Assembly: GCA_023957775.1 (NCBI GenBank)
Contig: JAMLGR010000018.1
Coordinates: 24,426-88,425 of the forward strand
DNA from: Fimbriimonadaceae bacterium
GTDB taxonomy: Bacteria > Armatimonadota > Fimbriimonadia > Fimbriimonadales > Fimbriimonadaceae
DNA length: 64,000 nucleotides
Reading direction: 5' to 3'
A model generated the notes under the pieces. The model worked only from the letters and a program-made list of their open reading frames with translations, had not been told where the DNA came from and made no database searches. Of the stretch, positions 41,256 through 52,837 are shown one piece after another. Positions within the stretch are counted from its first letter, which is position 1; each line of letters starts with the position of its first letter. A program made the position numbers and the translations under genes.

Positions 41256-42464
41256 ATGCTCGGCTGGAGGATTTCGCTGTGGGCGGCCCTTGTTGTGGCC
41301 GCCCTCGCGTTTCTGTACCTGGTACGGAGCATCCTCGCGCCGTTCCTGGTCGCGCTTGTGATCGCGGTGCTCCTCGAGCCCACGGTCACGAAGCTCCGAC
41401 TTCGGGGATACACGCGCACCCGGGCGATCCTGCTCGTCTTCGGCGCGTTTCTGCTCGTGCTGGTCGCTGCGGGCATCTGGCTTGCGCCCGTCGCGAGCAG
41501 GCAGGTCGCGGCGTTCAGTACGCGGGTGGAGGGTTACAGCGCGCAACTCACCGCGGAAAACCCGAACGACAACTTCTTTGTGCGCTGGAACCCCGTCGTG
41601 CAGGTCGAAGGCTCCACGAACCGCTCCTTTGTCGACCGCTTCCTGGCCGACAACGCGGCGACGTTCGAGCGTTTGGGCCTTCCTTCGGACCGCCGCGAGA
41701 TCGTGCGCCAGTACATCGAGCCCCAGCAGGCGCAACTGGCCGCCACGCTCCAGGGCTTTTTCAGCGGATTCGTGGGCATCGTGAGCGCCGTCAGCTCCCA
41801 GGTGCTCCTGATGCTGTTCACGCCGCTGTTCGCGTTCCTGATCCTCGTGGACTTGGACCGCCTGAAACAACGCTCCGCGGGCTGGATTCCGCCGACCATC
41901 CGGGCCGACACCCTTCAGATGCTTGGCGATATCGGCCACGTGTTCGTGAAGTATCTGCGCGGAGTCACCATCGTGGTGATCTGGTACGTGGCGATCGCGG
42001 CCGCGCTCCTCACGGGGCTCGGCGCCCCCTATTCGCTCCTGCTCGCGATGCTCTTCGCCTTGCTCTATCTGATCCCCTACGTCGGGCCGGTGATGAATGC
42101 GGGCTTGCTCCTCGTGATCACGGGTCTGAGCGGCCGGACGGGCAACATGCTCTTTGAAATGGGCAACCCTTGGGGGTTTGCCCTGGCGATTACCGGCATC
42201 TACTTCGTGGTGATGCTGGCCTTCGATCCCCTCGTCTACACACGCGTGGTGGGCGATTCCGTCGGCCTGCGGCCGATCGTGAGCTTCTTCGTCGTCTTTG
42301 CCGGGGCGGCCCTGTTCGGCGCGCTCGGCATGTTGATCGCCTTTCCGGTCGCCGGGTCGATCAAGGTGATCCTCGACCGGCTGATCCGCGTCACGTCCGA
42401 TGGCGAAGGCACCCTCGATCTCCCGGCCCGGCCCAGGCGGCATCGGCCCGCGATCGAGGCGTAG
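41256..42464 (+). CDS. AI-2E family (TqsA/PerM) membrane permease
   Basis: A 402-residue polytopic protein with about seven helices and the family's central cytoplasmic part (FGFVGIVSAVSSQVLLMLFT-like segment SGFVGIVSAVSSQVLLMLFT) and the C-terminal IPYVGPVMNAGLLLVITGL and DPLVYTRVVGDSVGLRPIVS. These proteins are proposed exporters of autoinducer-2 or sodium/proton antiporters. Substrate is not inferable here. The tail TSDGEGTLDLPARPRRHRPA is basic. Confidence 0.85.
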   Translation: MLGWRISLWAALVVAALAFLYLVRSILAPFLVALVIAVLLEPTVTKLRLRGYTRTRAILLVFGAFLLVLVAAGIWLAPVASRQVAAFSTRVEGYSAQLTAENPNDNFFVRWNPVVQVEGSTNRSFVDRFLADNAATFERLGLPSDRREIVRQYIEPQQAQLAATLQGFFSGFVGIVSAVSSQVLLMLFTPLFAFLILVDLDRLKQRSAGWIPPTIRADTLQMLGDIGHVFVKYLRGVTIVVIWYVAIAAALLTGLGAPYSLLLAMLFALLYLIPYVGPVMNAGLLLVITGLSGRTGNMLFEMGNPWGFALAITGIYFVVMLAFDPLVYTRVVGDSVGLRPIVSFFVVFAGAALFGALGMLIAFPVAGSIKVILDRLIRVTSDGEGTLDLPARPRRHRPAIEA

Positions 42465-42509
42465 GCTGGTTTGCGGTTTGTGGTTTGGGGTTTGTGGTTT
42501 GCGGTTGTC
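42465..42509 (+). repeat. GGTTTGN tandem heptads, quadruplex-prone
   Basis: GGTTTGC, GGTTTGT, GGTTTGG, GGTTTGT, GGTTTGC, GGTTGTC in strict 7-base period between the convergent AI-2E permease and the kinase gene. The same units occur at 22746. The pattern resembles telomere-like G-rich repeats. Confidence 0.8.
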
Positions 42510-42514
42510 TTGCC

Positions 42515-44659
42515 TTAGCGCTCTTTGCGTGAACGCTCTCCTTCCATCCGCTGCGCCAACTCGCCCGCACCGACGAGGAGAGTCCTGGGACCCGACTTGG
42601 GGTGCACGGTGAGCTCGACCTCCTCGATGTCGAATCCGACCGGGTCCCGTTCGCCGGACAGCACCAGCCAGAGGTAGCCGTCCCGCTCGAACGCGTCCTG
42701 CACCGCGTCGCGCGGGGTGCGCCATTTGTGCAGGAAATGCTGGAAAACGATCTCCTGATCGGTCACGGTGAGCTTTCCCTCCGGCCCTGCCGGCACGCCG
42801 GAATCTCGGGAGATCCTCGCGGCGCGTCCGCGCCAGAGGAGGTCCGTTTCGGAGGAGTCGAAGGGCAGGGTGCCTTGAACGAACGCTCGCACCAGCAGGG
42901 AGTCGAAACGCTCTTCGAAGGCCGGTTCCTCGAGGACGGTCGGCAGTTCGCGTGCGAGCCGGTTCCAATCCTCGAGCGAGAAGGGCTCGCCCGTGTGGCG
43001 CGCGAGGATGGGCGAGGTGGTCCTCACAAGGCGCAGGTACGAACCGTCGGTGTCGAACTCGGTGCCGCATCGCTGGCACGTCGGTCCCGGGGACGCGCTC
43101 TCCTTTCCAGCGGCGGCCCATGCGAGATGCCGGAGGTCGAAGCGCCGCCCCAAGTGTCGTTCGGCAAACCCGAACGGATCGAGTTCGGCCCCGAGCAACG
43201 TGCAGGTTTCGCCTTCGACGTGGTACTCGGCGCCGCAGTGCTCGCACTCCGCGTTGCCTCCGTCGGGAGCGGATCCGATGGCGACGCGCGCCCACTCGTC
43301 GGGGCTCAAAGCGCCCCAGGGGCTCCCCTCCGGCACGATCTGGGTTCGGAGCCCGTCCGGATCCTCGTCGAACTGGGCGCCACACGCGTCGCACACCGCG
43401 ACCACCTGCGAGCGTGGCGAGGCGGCCATCCACTCCGCCCAGGTGTGGATCACGCCCTGGTGCTCGATCCCGCCGCGGACACGGGCAAAGGCCGCGCCGC
43501 ACGCCAGGCAAGTCCAGGGGCCCCGCCGCCCTCCCTCCAAAGCACCCGTCGGGCAAAGAGGGCAACCGACGGGAGGTTCGGCGTGATCGAAGCGTCTGAG
43601 AATACCGCTGGAGCAGCACGGGCACCGGTTGGGCGCCAGATCGCGCGGGCGAATCCTCGCGTCGCGGCACACGGGGCACGTCCAGGCGCGTGCCTGCCGC
43701 GGATAGTCCAGCGCCGCGCCGCAAACCGGACACCCGTTGCGTTCGATGCGCAGCGACCGCAACGCCTCCAAGACCGCATCCGCCCGCCCGATCTGGTCGG
43801 CAAGGGTCGCGGGTGCCTCCTCGAGCAGCGTGACGAGCGCCCGCACGCTCTCGGGGCGTTCGTCGTAGCGGAGCCGAAGTCCGGCCATGAGGGCGTTCGA
43901 CACCGCGGGGTCGAGTCCGGGGCGCCATTCGGCCGGCGGGACAAGCCTCGCTCCGGCCACGCGATCGGTCGCGGCGAGGGGGGGCTCGCCGCACAACATG
44001 TGGTACGCCGTCGCGCAAAGGCCGTACAAATCGGTCGCGGGTCCCCGTCGGCCGTGCTCGGAGAGCTGTTCGAGCGGGGCGTACCCGGGAGTGAACATCA
44101 CCGTGTGCCGCTCCGTGTGGTCCGCATGCCACTGGCGCGCCGCGCCGAAGTCGATGAGGTAGCAGCGGCCCGCGTCGTCCAGCAGCACGTTGGAGGGCTT
44201 GACGTCCCGATGAAGGTACCCCTGCAGGTGGATGGCCTCAAGCGTCTCGAGGAGCTGGTAGAGGACGTCGAGCGAGGTGTCGAGATCGAGGGAGCCCTCG
44301 CGGTCGAGAAGCTCGGCGAGCGTACGGGCGTTCGCGGCCTCGTCCGTCGCGAAGTAGGCGGTGCCGTTGGCCTCGAAGCTCGCGCGCACCGGCAAGAGTC
44401 CGGGCGCACGGATCGCCCGCAGCAGCTCGGCCTCCTCGAGGAACCGCGAGATCAGTTTGCCGGACCGATCGCCGAGCAGATCCAGGCGCAGGGTTCCGTC
44501 GTCATCGCGCACCACGCCGTGGGGCGCCAGCTCCTTGACCACGCATCGATCCCCGCGCTCGCGGTCGCGGCATCGGTACGCGATCGCGAAACCGCCGCGA
44601 CCCAAGGTCGCCGCGATCTCGAATCGACCTGCCAGCACGGATCCGTTCGCCAGTGACAC
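42515..44659 (-). CDS. Ser/Thr protein kinase with zinc-ribbon array and PH/GRAM-like C-terminus
   Basis: A 714-residue composite. Residues 1-285 are an active-looking Hanks-type kinase: glycine loop GRGGFA (20-25), VAIK-type Lys K42, HRD at 150-152 in YLHRDVKPSNVLLDD, and DFG at 170-172. Residues 300-535 hold eight CxxC motifs (at 310, 328, 346, 366, 384, 423, 472, 528), consistent with four or more zinc ribbons. Residues 605-705 are beta-rich (LTVTDQEIVFQHFLHKW, GYLWLVLSGERDPVGFDIEE), reminiscent of a PH or GRAM domain. No transmembrane helix is evident, so it is probably soluble and cytoplasmic. The start is GTG. The last residues (ERSRKER) are encoded by a CACGCAAAG repeat. Substrate unknown. 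Confidence 0.85.
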   Translation of the reverse strand: MSLANGSVLAGRFEIAATLGRGGFAIAYRCRDRERGDRCVVKELAPHGVVRDDDGTLRLDLLGDRSGKLISRFLEEAELLRAIRAPGLLPVRASFEANGTAYFATDEAANARTLAELLDREGSLDLDTSLDVLYQLLETLEAIHLQGYLHRDVKPSNVLLDDAGRCYLIDFGAARQWHADHTERHTVMFTPGYAPLEQLSEHGRRGPATDLYGLCATAYHMLCGEPPLAATDRVAGARLVPPAEWRPGLDPAVSNALMAGLRLRYDERPESVRALVTLLEEAPATLADQIGRADAVLEALRSLRIERNGCPVCGAALDYPRQARAWTCPVCRDARIRPRDLAPNRCPCCSSGILRRFDHAEPPVGCPLCPTGALEGGRRGPWTCLACGAAFARVRGGIEHQGVIHTWAEWMAASPRSQVVAVCDACGAQFDEDPDGLRTQIVPEGSPWGALSPDEWARVAIGSAPDGGNAECEHCGAEYHVEGETCTLLGAELDPFGFAERHLGRRFDLRHLAWAAAGKESASPGPTCQRCGTEFDTDGSYLRLVRTTSPILARHTGEPFSLEDWNRLARELPTVLEEPAFEERFDSLLVRAFVQGTLPFDSSETDLLWRGRAARISRDSGVPAGPEGKLTVTDQEIVFQHFLHKWRTPRDAVQDAFERDGYLWLVLSGERDPVGFDIEEVELTVHPKSGPRTLLVGAGELAQRMEGERSRKER

Positions 44660-44690
44660 GCAAAGGAACGGTACCCGCGCCCCCGCGCCC

Positions 44691-44820
44691 TTGCGTGAAA
44701 CCCCTCCCCTTCGCGCCCCTTGCGTTCTTTGCGTGAAACACCCCCCCCTTGCGCCCCTTGCGTTCTTTGCGTGAAATCTCTATCCGCACCTCCGCTTCCC
44801 TGCGTGCGTGAAACACCCCC
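44691..44820 (-). repeat. 38-bp tandem array, TTTCACGCA family
   Basis: Read on the minus strand, TTTCACGCA recurs at 38-, 38- and 37-base spacing (plus positions of TGCGTGAAA: 44692, 44730, 44768, 44805), with CCCCTTGCGTTCTTTGCG in between. It lies upstream of the kinase gene. The array at 59493 is the same family in the other orientation. Confidence 0.8.
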
Positions 44821-44835
44821 CGCGGCCTCCCCGTC

Positions 44836-44841
44836 CATAAT
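44836..44841 (+). promoter_or_regulatory. -10 box CATAAT, leaderless-type
   Basis: CATAAT ends six bases before ATG 44848, with repeat sequence directly upstream and no obvious -35 box. Confidence 0.5.
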
Positions 44842-44847
44842 TCAGCC

Positions 44848-45636
44848 ATGCTCGCCCTCCTCTGCGCCTGCGCGCTCGGACCGGTTCAGTACCGGTTTAC
44901 ACCCGCGACCCAGCACGTCTACGACGTTCAGGTCGTGTTCGACGGGTTCATCCCGCTGCTGGGCGGGCAGGAGGGTCTCGTGGACCTCACCATGAGCGTT
45001 GCGGTCGACGGGTTGGCTCCCGACTCGGAAGGCCGCCCGAGAGCCGCCAGCGAGATCAAGGCGTTCAAGCTCGTGTACAACGGAGCAGCCCTTCCCCTGA
45101 CCGTCGACAACGTGACGCCGTTCTTTCCCAAGACGACCGTGAGCATGACGCCGGGCGGCAAGGTGGTCGTCACCGACGCGCCGGACGTACAGCTCCCCGT
45201 GCGGCTCCCCGGACTGCACGTGAAGCGCTTCCCGGACATCACCTATCTCACCGTGGAGTTTCCCGACTCCGAGCCCGAGGTGGGCGTCTCGTGGACCTAC
45301 ACCAAGGCGTTCGGCGACAGCAACGTCGAGACGACGATCACGCCCCGGAAGATCGACGAGAGCGTGGTCGAAATGGACGTGGCGGTGGACCAAACCTACA
45401 CGGTGCTCGAAGACGAAGGCACGAACGTCGTGGAGAGCGAGAAGGACGCCGTGGCGAGCGTCACCACCCACGTGGCGGGGAAGGGCCGGGCCGTTTTCGA
45501 TCGCACTTTGGGGGCCATGCGCTCGTTCGAGGTCGTTGCGACCGCGACCAGCGAGGTGCGCGACCTCAAGTCGGGCGTCAAGACCGAACGCGCGCTGAAG
45601 ACCACGTTGAAGTCGGTGTTGAAAACAAATCCCTAA
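44848..45636 (+). CDS. Secreted protein of unknown function
   Basis: A 262-residue protein with a short hydrophobic start (MLALLCACALGPVQYRF) and a beta-rich body: VYDVQVVFDGFIPLLGGQEG, VDLTMSVAVDGLAPDSEGRP, FPDITYLTVEFPDSEPEVGV, then TYTVLEDEGTNVVESEKDAV. It ends in LKSGVKTERALKTTLKSVL. No family is recognised; the pattern of alternating strands suggests an envelope protein. Whether the start is cut as a signal or anchored by Cys 6 or 8 is unclear. guaA begins 53 bases downstream. Confidence 0.6.
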   Translation: MLALLCACALGPVQYRFTPATQHVYDVQVVFDGFIPLLGGQEGLVDLTMSVAVDGLAPDSEGRPRAASEIKAFKLVYNGAALPLTVDNVTPFFPKTTVSMTPGGKVVVTDAPDVQLPVRLPGLHVKRFPDITYLTVEFPDSEPEVGVSWTYTKAFGDSNVETTITPRKIDESVVEMDVAVDQTYTVLEDEGTNVVESEKDAVASVTTHVAGKGRAVFDRTLGAMRSFEVVATATSEVRDLKSGVKTERALKTTLKSVLKTNP

Positions 45637-45689
45637 GGAGCCCGCGACCGATTGCGCTTGGGCCGGGCCGTCCTTCAAACTGGGGGCTC

Positions 45690-47216
45690 ATGTCCCACCA
45701 GACCGTTCTCGTCGTCGACTTCGGAGGCCAGTACACCCAGTTGATCGTGCGGCGGGTCCGGGAACTGGGCGTCTACAGCGAGATGATTCCCTGGACGGAG
45801 GCCGAGCGCCGGATTCGCGAGGAGGACCCCTCCGCCGTGATCCTCAGCGGAGGGCCCCGATCGGTGCTGACCGAAGGGGCGCCGACGATGGATTTCGCGG
45901 CCTTGGAGGGGAAGCCGACGCTGGGCATCTGTTACGGGCTGCAGCTGATGGCGCACAAACTCGGTGGCACCGTCGAGAAGTCTCCGGCGCGCGAGTACGG
46001 CAAGCGCAAGCTCACCAAGGCGGCCAAGCAGTCCATCGTCGGCGGCCTGACAAGCGATACGGTGTGGATGAGCCACGGCGACCAGGTCACGGCCATGCCC
46101 ATGGGCTACGAGGTGATCGCGTCCACCGAATCGTGCCCGGTTGCCGGGTTCGCCAATCCCGAAGCGATGCGGTACGGCGTCCAGTTCCACCCCGAGGTCT
46201 CTCACACGCCGGGCGGGAAGAGCGTGCTGGAGAGGTTCTTGTTCGACGCGGCCAAGCTCAAGGGAGACTGGACCAGCGAGAACTTCATCGAAGAGGAGAA
46301 GGCGCGCATCCAAGCGCTTGTGGGAGAGCGCAAGGTGTTGTGCGCGGTCAGCGGCGGCGTGGACAGCATGGTGATGGCGGCGCTGCTCAACCGCGCGATC
46401 GGCGAGCGCGCGATCTGCGTCTTCGTGGACCACGGACTCTTGCGGAAGAACGAGGCCGAACAGGTCAAAGAGGCGTTTGCGAAGCATCTCGTGGGCGACT
46501 TGAAGGTGTTCGACGAGAAGGAGGCGTTCTTTGCGGCGCTTGCCGGCGTCACCGATCCAGAGCGGAAGCGCAAGGTGATCGGCAACATGTTCATCGAGGT
46601 GTTTGAGCGCCACGCGAACGAGCTGATGGAGTGCGATTTCCTGGCGCAAGGCACGCTCTACCCCGACGTGATCGAGAGCGGGTCGGCCACCGCGGCAAAG
46701 ATCAAGACCCATCACAACGTCGGCGGTCTTCCGGAGAAGATGAACTTGAAGCTCATCGAGCCGCTTCGCTGGCTGTTCAAGGACGAGGTTCGGCGAGTGG
46801 GGGTCGCGCTGGGTTTGGACAAGGACATCGTCTATCGCGAGCCCTTCCCCGGACCGGGGCTGGCGGTGCGCATCCTGGGCGAGGTCACGCCCGAGCGGGT
46901 GCGCATCGTGCAGGAAGCGGACTGGATCTTTCGCGAGGAGTTGCGCGCGGAGGGCCTCCAGCACGGGATTTGGCAATCCTACGCCGCGCTGCTCGATGTA
47001 CGCAGCGTGGGGGTCATGGGCGACGAGCGGACGTACGAACACCCCATCGTCTTGCGCGCCGTGGAGAGCGAGGACGCCATGACCGCCAGGGCCGCGAACA
47101 TCCCCTTCGACGTCCTCGAGCACATCGCCACGAGGATCGTCAACGAGGTCGACGGAGTGAACCGCGTTTTCTACGACCTGACGAGCAAGCCTCCGGCCAC
47201 GATCGAGCTGGAATGA
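45690..47216 (+). CDS. guaA: GMP synthase (glutamine-hydrolysing)
   Basis: Converts XMP to GMP, 508 residues. The glutamine amidotransferase half has Cys in LGICYGLQLMAHKLGG and His/Glu in QFHPEVSHT. The ATP-pyrophosphatase half has AVSGGVDSMVMAALLNRA and the C-terminal dimerisation region PFPGPGLAVRILGEVTPERV and RVFYDLTSKPPATIE. A GGGGGCT ribosome site precedes ATG 45690. Next gene hpt also acts on purines, so this is a small purine cluster. Confidence 0.98.
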   Translation: MSHQTVLVVDFGGQYTQLIVRRVRELGVYSEMIPWTEAERRIREEDPSAVILSGGPRSVLTEGAPTMDFAALEGKPTLGICYGLQLMAHKLGGTVEKSPAREYGKRKLTKAAKQSIVGGLTSDTVWMSHGDQVTAMPMGYEVIASTESCPVAGFANPEAMRYGVQFHPEVSHTPGGKSVLERFLFDAAKLKGDWTSENFIEEEKARIQALVGERKVLCAVSGGVDSMVMAALLNRAIGERAICVFVDHGLLRKNEAEQVKEAFAKHLVGDLKVFDEKEAFFAALAGVTDPERKRKVIGNMFIEVFERHANELMECDFLAQGTLYPDVIESGSATAAKIKTHHNVGGLPEKMNLKLIEPLRWLFKDEVRRVGVALGLDKDIVYREPFPGPGLAVRILGEVTPERVRIVQEADWIFREELRAEGLQHGIWQSYAALLDVRSVGVMGDERTYEHPIVLRAVESEDAMTARAANIPFDVLEHIATRIVNEVDGVNRVFYDLTSKPPATIELE

Positions 47217-47312
47217 ACGGGAGTCGGGGGACGGGAATCGGGAGACGGGAATCGGGAGACGGGAGTCGGGAGACGGGAATCGGGAGTCGGGAGTCGGGAA
47301 GCGGGGTGCAGG
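47217..47312 (+). repeat. GGGARNC tandem heptad array, about 13 units
   Basis: Units GGGAGTC, GGGGGAC, GGGAATC, GGGAGAC and variants follow in unbroken 7-base period from just after the guaA stop. The plus strand contains many GGG runs (quadruplex potential). The second, longer array is at 58095. Confidence 0.85.
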
Positions 47313-47314
47313 GG

Positions 47315-47320
47315 TAGAAT
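47315..47320 (+). promoter_or_regulatory. -10 box TAGAAT for hpt
   Basis: TAGAAT ends ten bases before ATG 47331, giving a leader of about three bases. It lies directly after the GGGARNC array. Confidence 0.4.
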
Positions 47321-47330
47321 TCTTGCTCCC

Positions 47331-47882
47331 ATGAACCGGATGTCCGAGCCCTTGGCGACCGGCGAGACGCTGACGGTGTTGCTCTCCGCGGAGCAGATCC
47401 AGGCGAGGATCGGCGAGTTGGCCGACACCATCCGGGGCGACTACGGCGATGAGCCCCTCTTGCTCGTGGGCGTGCTGAAGGGTTCGTACATGTTTCTTTC
47501 GGATTTGGCCAAGGAGCTTCCCGGCGAAGTGACCGTCGACTTCGTCCAGACAAGCAGCTACGGCGAGGGGAAGTCCTCCAGCGGCATCGTGCAGATCCGC
47601 AAGGACCTCGACATCAACATCGAGGGCCGCCACGTGCTGTTGGTGGAAGACATCGTCGACACCGGGGCGACGCTGGCGCACCTGCGAGAGCTGCTCTCCA
47701 CGCGCCGGCCCAAGTCGCTCAAGGTGGTGGCGTTGCTCTCCAAGCCCGAGGCGCGTCGAACCCCCACGGCGGTGGAATACGTCGGATTTGAGATCCCGAA
47801 CCAATTCGTGGTAGGATATGGCTTGGACTACGCAGAGAGGTTCCGTAACCTTCCGTACGTCGCTATCTTCCAGGGAGAGTAG
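47331..47882 (+). CDS. hpt: Hypoxanthine phosphoribosyltransferase
   Basis: Purine salvage enzyme forming IMP or GMP, 183 residues. The PRPP loop is LLVEDIVDTGATLAHLRELL; purine-binding YVGFEIPNQFVVGYGLDY and the first PRTase segment LLVGVLKGSYMFLSDLA are typical. ATG 47340 is an alternative start. Placed between guaA and rho. Confidence 0.96.
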   Translation: MNRMSEPLATGETLTVLLSAEQIQARIGELADTIRGDYGDEPLLLVGVLKGSYMFLSDLAKELPGEVTVDFVQTSSYGEGKSSSGIVQIRKDLDINIEGRHVLLVEDIVDTGATLAHLRELLSTRRPKSLKVVALLSKPEARRTPTAVEYVGFEIPNQFVVGYGLDYAERFRNLPYVAIFQGE

Positions 47883-47950
47883 GGTTCATCGCTCGGCGTG
47901 CCTGAGTTTCAATCCTCTTCCTTTCCACGCACCCTTTTGTTTGGAGCTTT

Positions 47951-49333
47951 ATGACTCACCAGTTTCGACCGCGCAAGTCCGGCGAAGGCGGCGGCCGTCG
48001 CCGTGGACGCCATCGCGAGGGGGGCCTCCCCCGCACCGACAATCCTTCCGATCTCGAGAACCTTCCCGAAATCGACTTCAACCATTTCGACCGCATGACC
48101 CCGGCCGAGCTTCTCAAGGCCGTGAAGTCCGCCAAGCTCGATCCGGATCTGGATCGGCACGACCTGATCGTCCGGCTTCTCGAACATGCGAACAAGGGCA
48201 CGGACGCGCTCTATGCCCGCGGGGTGCTCGAGCTCCTCAACGACGGTTGGGGATTCCTCCGGCGCGACAACTACGTGCCGTCCGCCAACGACGTCTATGT
48301 GTCCCAGTCCCAGGTCAAGCGCTTCCATCTGCGCGCTGGAGACGCGGTCTTCGGCCTCGTGCGGGCTCCCAAAGAGGGTGAGAAATACCCCGGCATGCTG
48401 CGTGTGGAGAGCGTCAACGGATTCGGCACGCAGGCGCCGGAGATGCAGCACCGCAAGAACTTCGACGAGCTGACCCCCCTTCACCCCGACGAGCGGCTCC
48501 GCATGGAGACGGGTTCCGAGAACATCGTCGCGCGCATCATCGACCTCATTTCGCCGATCGGAAAGGGCCAGCGCGGCCTGATCGTCTCGCCCCCCAAAGC
48601 TGGAAAGACGACCATTCTCAAAACGATTGCGAACTCGATCACGGCGAACCATCCCGACGTCTCGCTCATGGTTCTGCTCGTGGACGAGCGCCCCGAAGAG
48701 GTGACCGATTTCAAGCGGTCCGTGCGCGGCCAGGTCATCAGCTCCACGTTCGACGAACCGCCCGAGAACCACATGCGGGTCGCCGAGTTGTGTCTCGAAC
48801 AGGCCAAACGCCGAGTCGAGTGCGGCATGGACGTGGTGATCCTCCTGGACTCGCTCACCCGCCTGTCGCGTGCGAGCAACCTGACGATCAATCCATCCGG
48901 CCGAACGCTTTCGGGCGGCCTCGACCCGTCGGCCCTCTACCGGCCGCGACGCTTCTTCGGCTCCGCGCGGAACATCGAGGAGGGTGGGTCGCTCACCGTG
49001 ATCGCCTCGGCCCTCGTCGATACGGGCAGCCGCATGGACGACGGCATCTTCGAGGAGTTCAAAGGCACCGGCAACATGGAGTTGGTGCTCGATCGCGATC
49101 TCGCCGAGCGTCGGATCTGGCCCGCCATCGATGTGAAGCGCAGCTCCACGCGCCACGAGGAGAAGCTGTTCGCGTCCGAAGAGCTGGAGGCCGTAGTGCA
49201 GCTGCACCGCATGGTGGCCAACCAGCAGAACTCGGTGGATGCGACCGATCAGCTGATCAAGCTGCTCAAGCGCACCCCGACGAACTCGAGCTTCCTCGAA
49301 AGCGTGGTCGCCAAAACGCGCGCCACGGTGTGA
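47951..49333 (+). CDS. rho: Transcription termination factor Rho
   Basis: Hexameric RNA helicase, 460 residues. The N-terminal region is a short charged segment ([18 protein letters not shown]), then the RNA-binding CSD-like domain ([20 protein letters not shown]), then the RecA-type motor with P-loop [16 protein letters not shown], Walker [18 protein letters not shown]-loop [18 protein letters not shown] and R-loop. Its presence agrees with the sparse hairpin terminators in the window. TGGAG lies before the ATG. Confidence 0.98.
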   Translation: MTHQFRPRKSGEGGGRRRGRHREGGLPRTDNPSDLENLPEIDFNHFDRMTPAELLKAVKSAKLDPDLDRHDLIVRLLEHANKGTDALYARGVLELLNDGWGFLRRDNYVPSANDVYVSQSQVKRFHLRAGDAVFGLVRAPKEGEKYPGMLRVESVNGFGTQAPEMQHRKNFDELTPLHPDERLRMETGSENIVARIIDLISPIGKGQRGLIVSPPKAGKTTILKTIANSITANHPDVSLMVLLVDERPEEVTDFKRSVRGQVISSTFDEPPENHMRVAELCLEQAKRRVECGMDVVILLDSLTRLSRASNLTINPSGRTLSGGLDPSALYRPRRFFGSARNIEEGGSLTVIASALVDTGSRMDDGIFEEFKGTGNMELVLDRDLAERRIWPAIDVKRSSTRHEEKLFASEELEAVVQLHRMVANQQNSVDATDQLIKLLKRTPTNSSFLESVVAKTRATV

Positions 49334-49341
49334 GGACCCGC

Positions 49342-49373
49342 GGCTCCCAGCCCGCGACCGTAGGCTGGGCGCC
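49342..49373. terminator. Hairpin after rho
   Basis: CCCAGCC (49346-49352) pairs with GGCTGGG (49363-49369), extended by GGC/GCC beyond a single mismatch. There is no T-tract on either side, so it may be a palindromic repeat rather than a factor-independent terminator. Confidence 0.4.
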
Positions 49374-49403
49374 CCCTTGACGCGCAGACGCGGGATGGTG
49401 CGG

Positions 49404-49409
49404 TATCGT
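49404..49409 (+). promoter_or_regulatory. -10-like box TATCGT, leaderless-type
   Basis: TATCGT ends six bases before ATG 49416; 4 of 6 matches to TATAAT. Confidence 0.4.
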
Positions 49410-49415
49410 GCATCC

Positions 49416-52830
<3,415 letters not shown>

Positions 52831-52837
52831 TCCCAAA

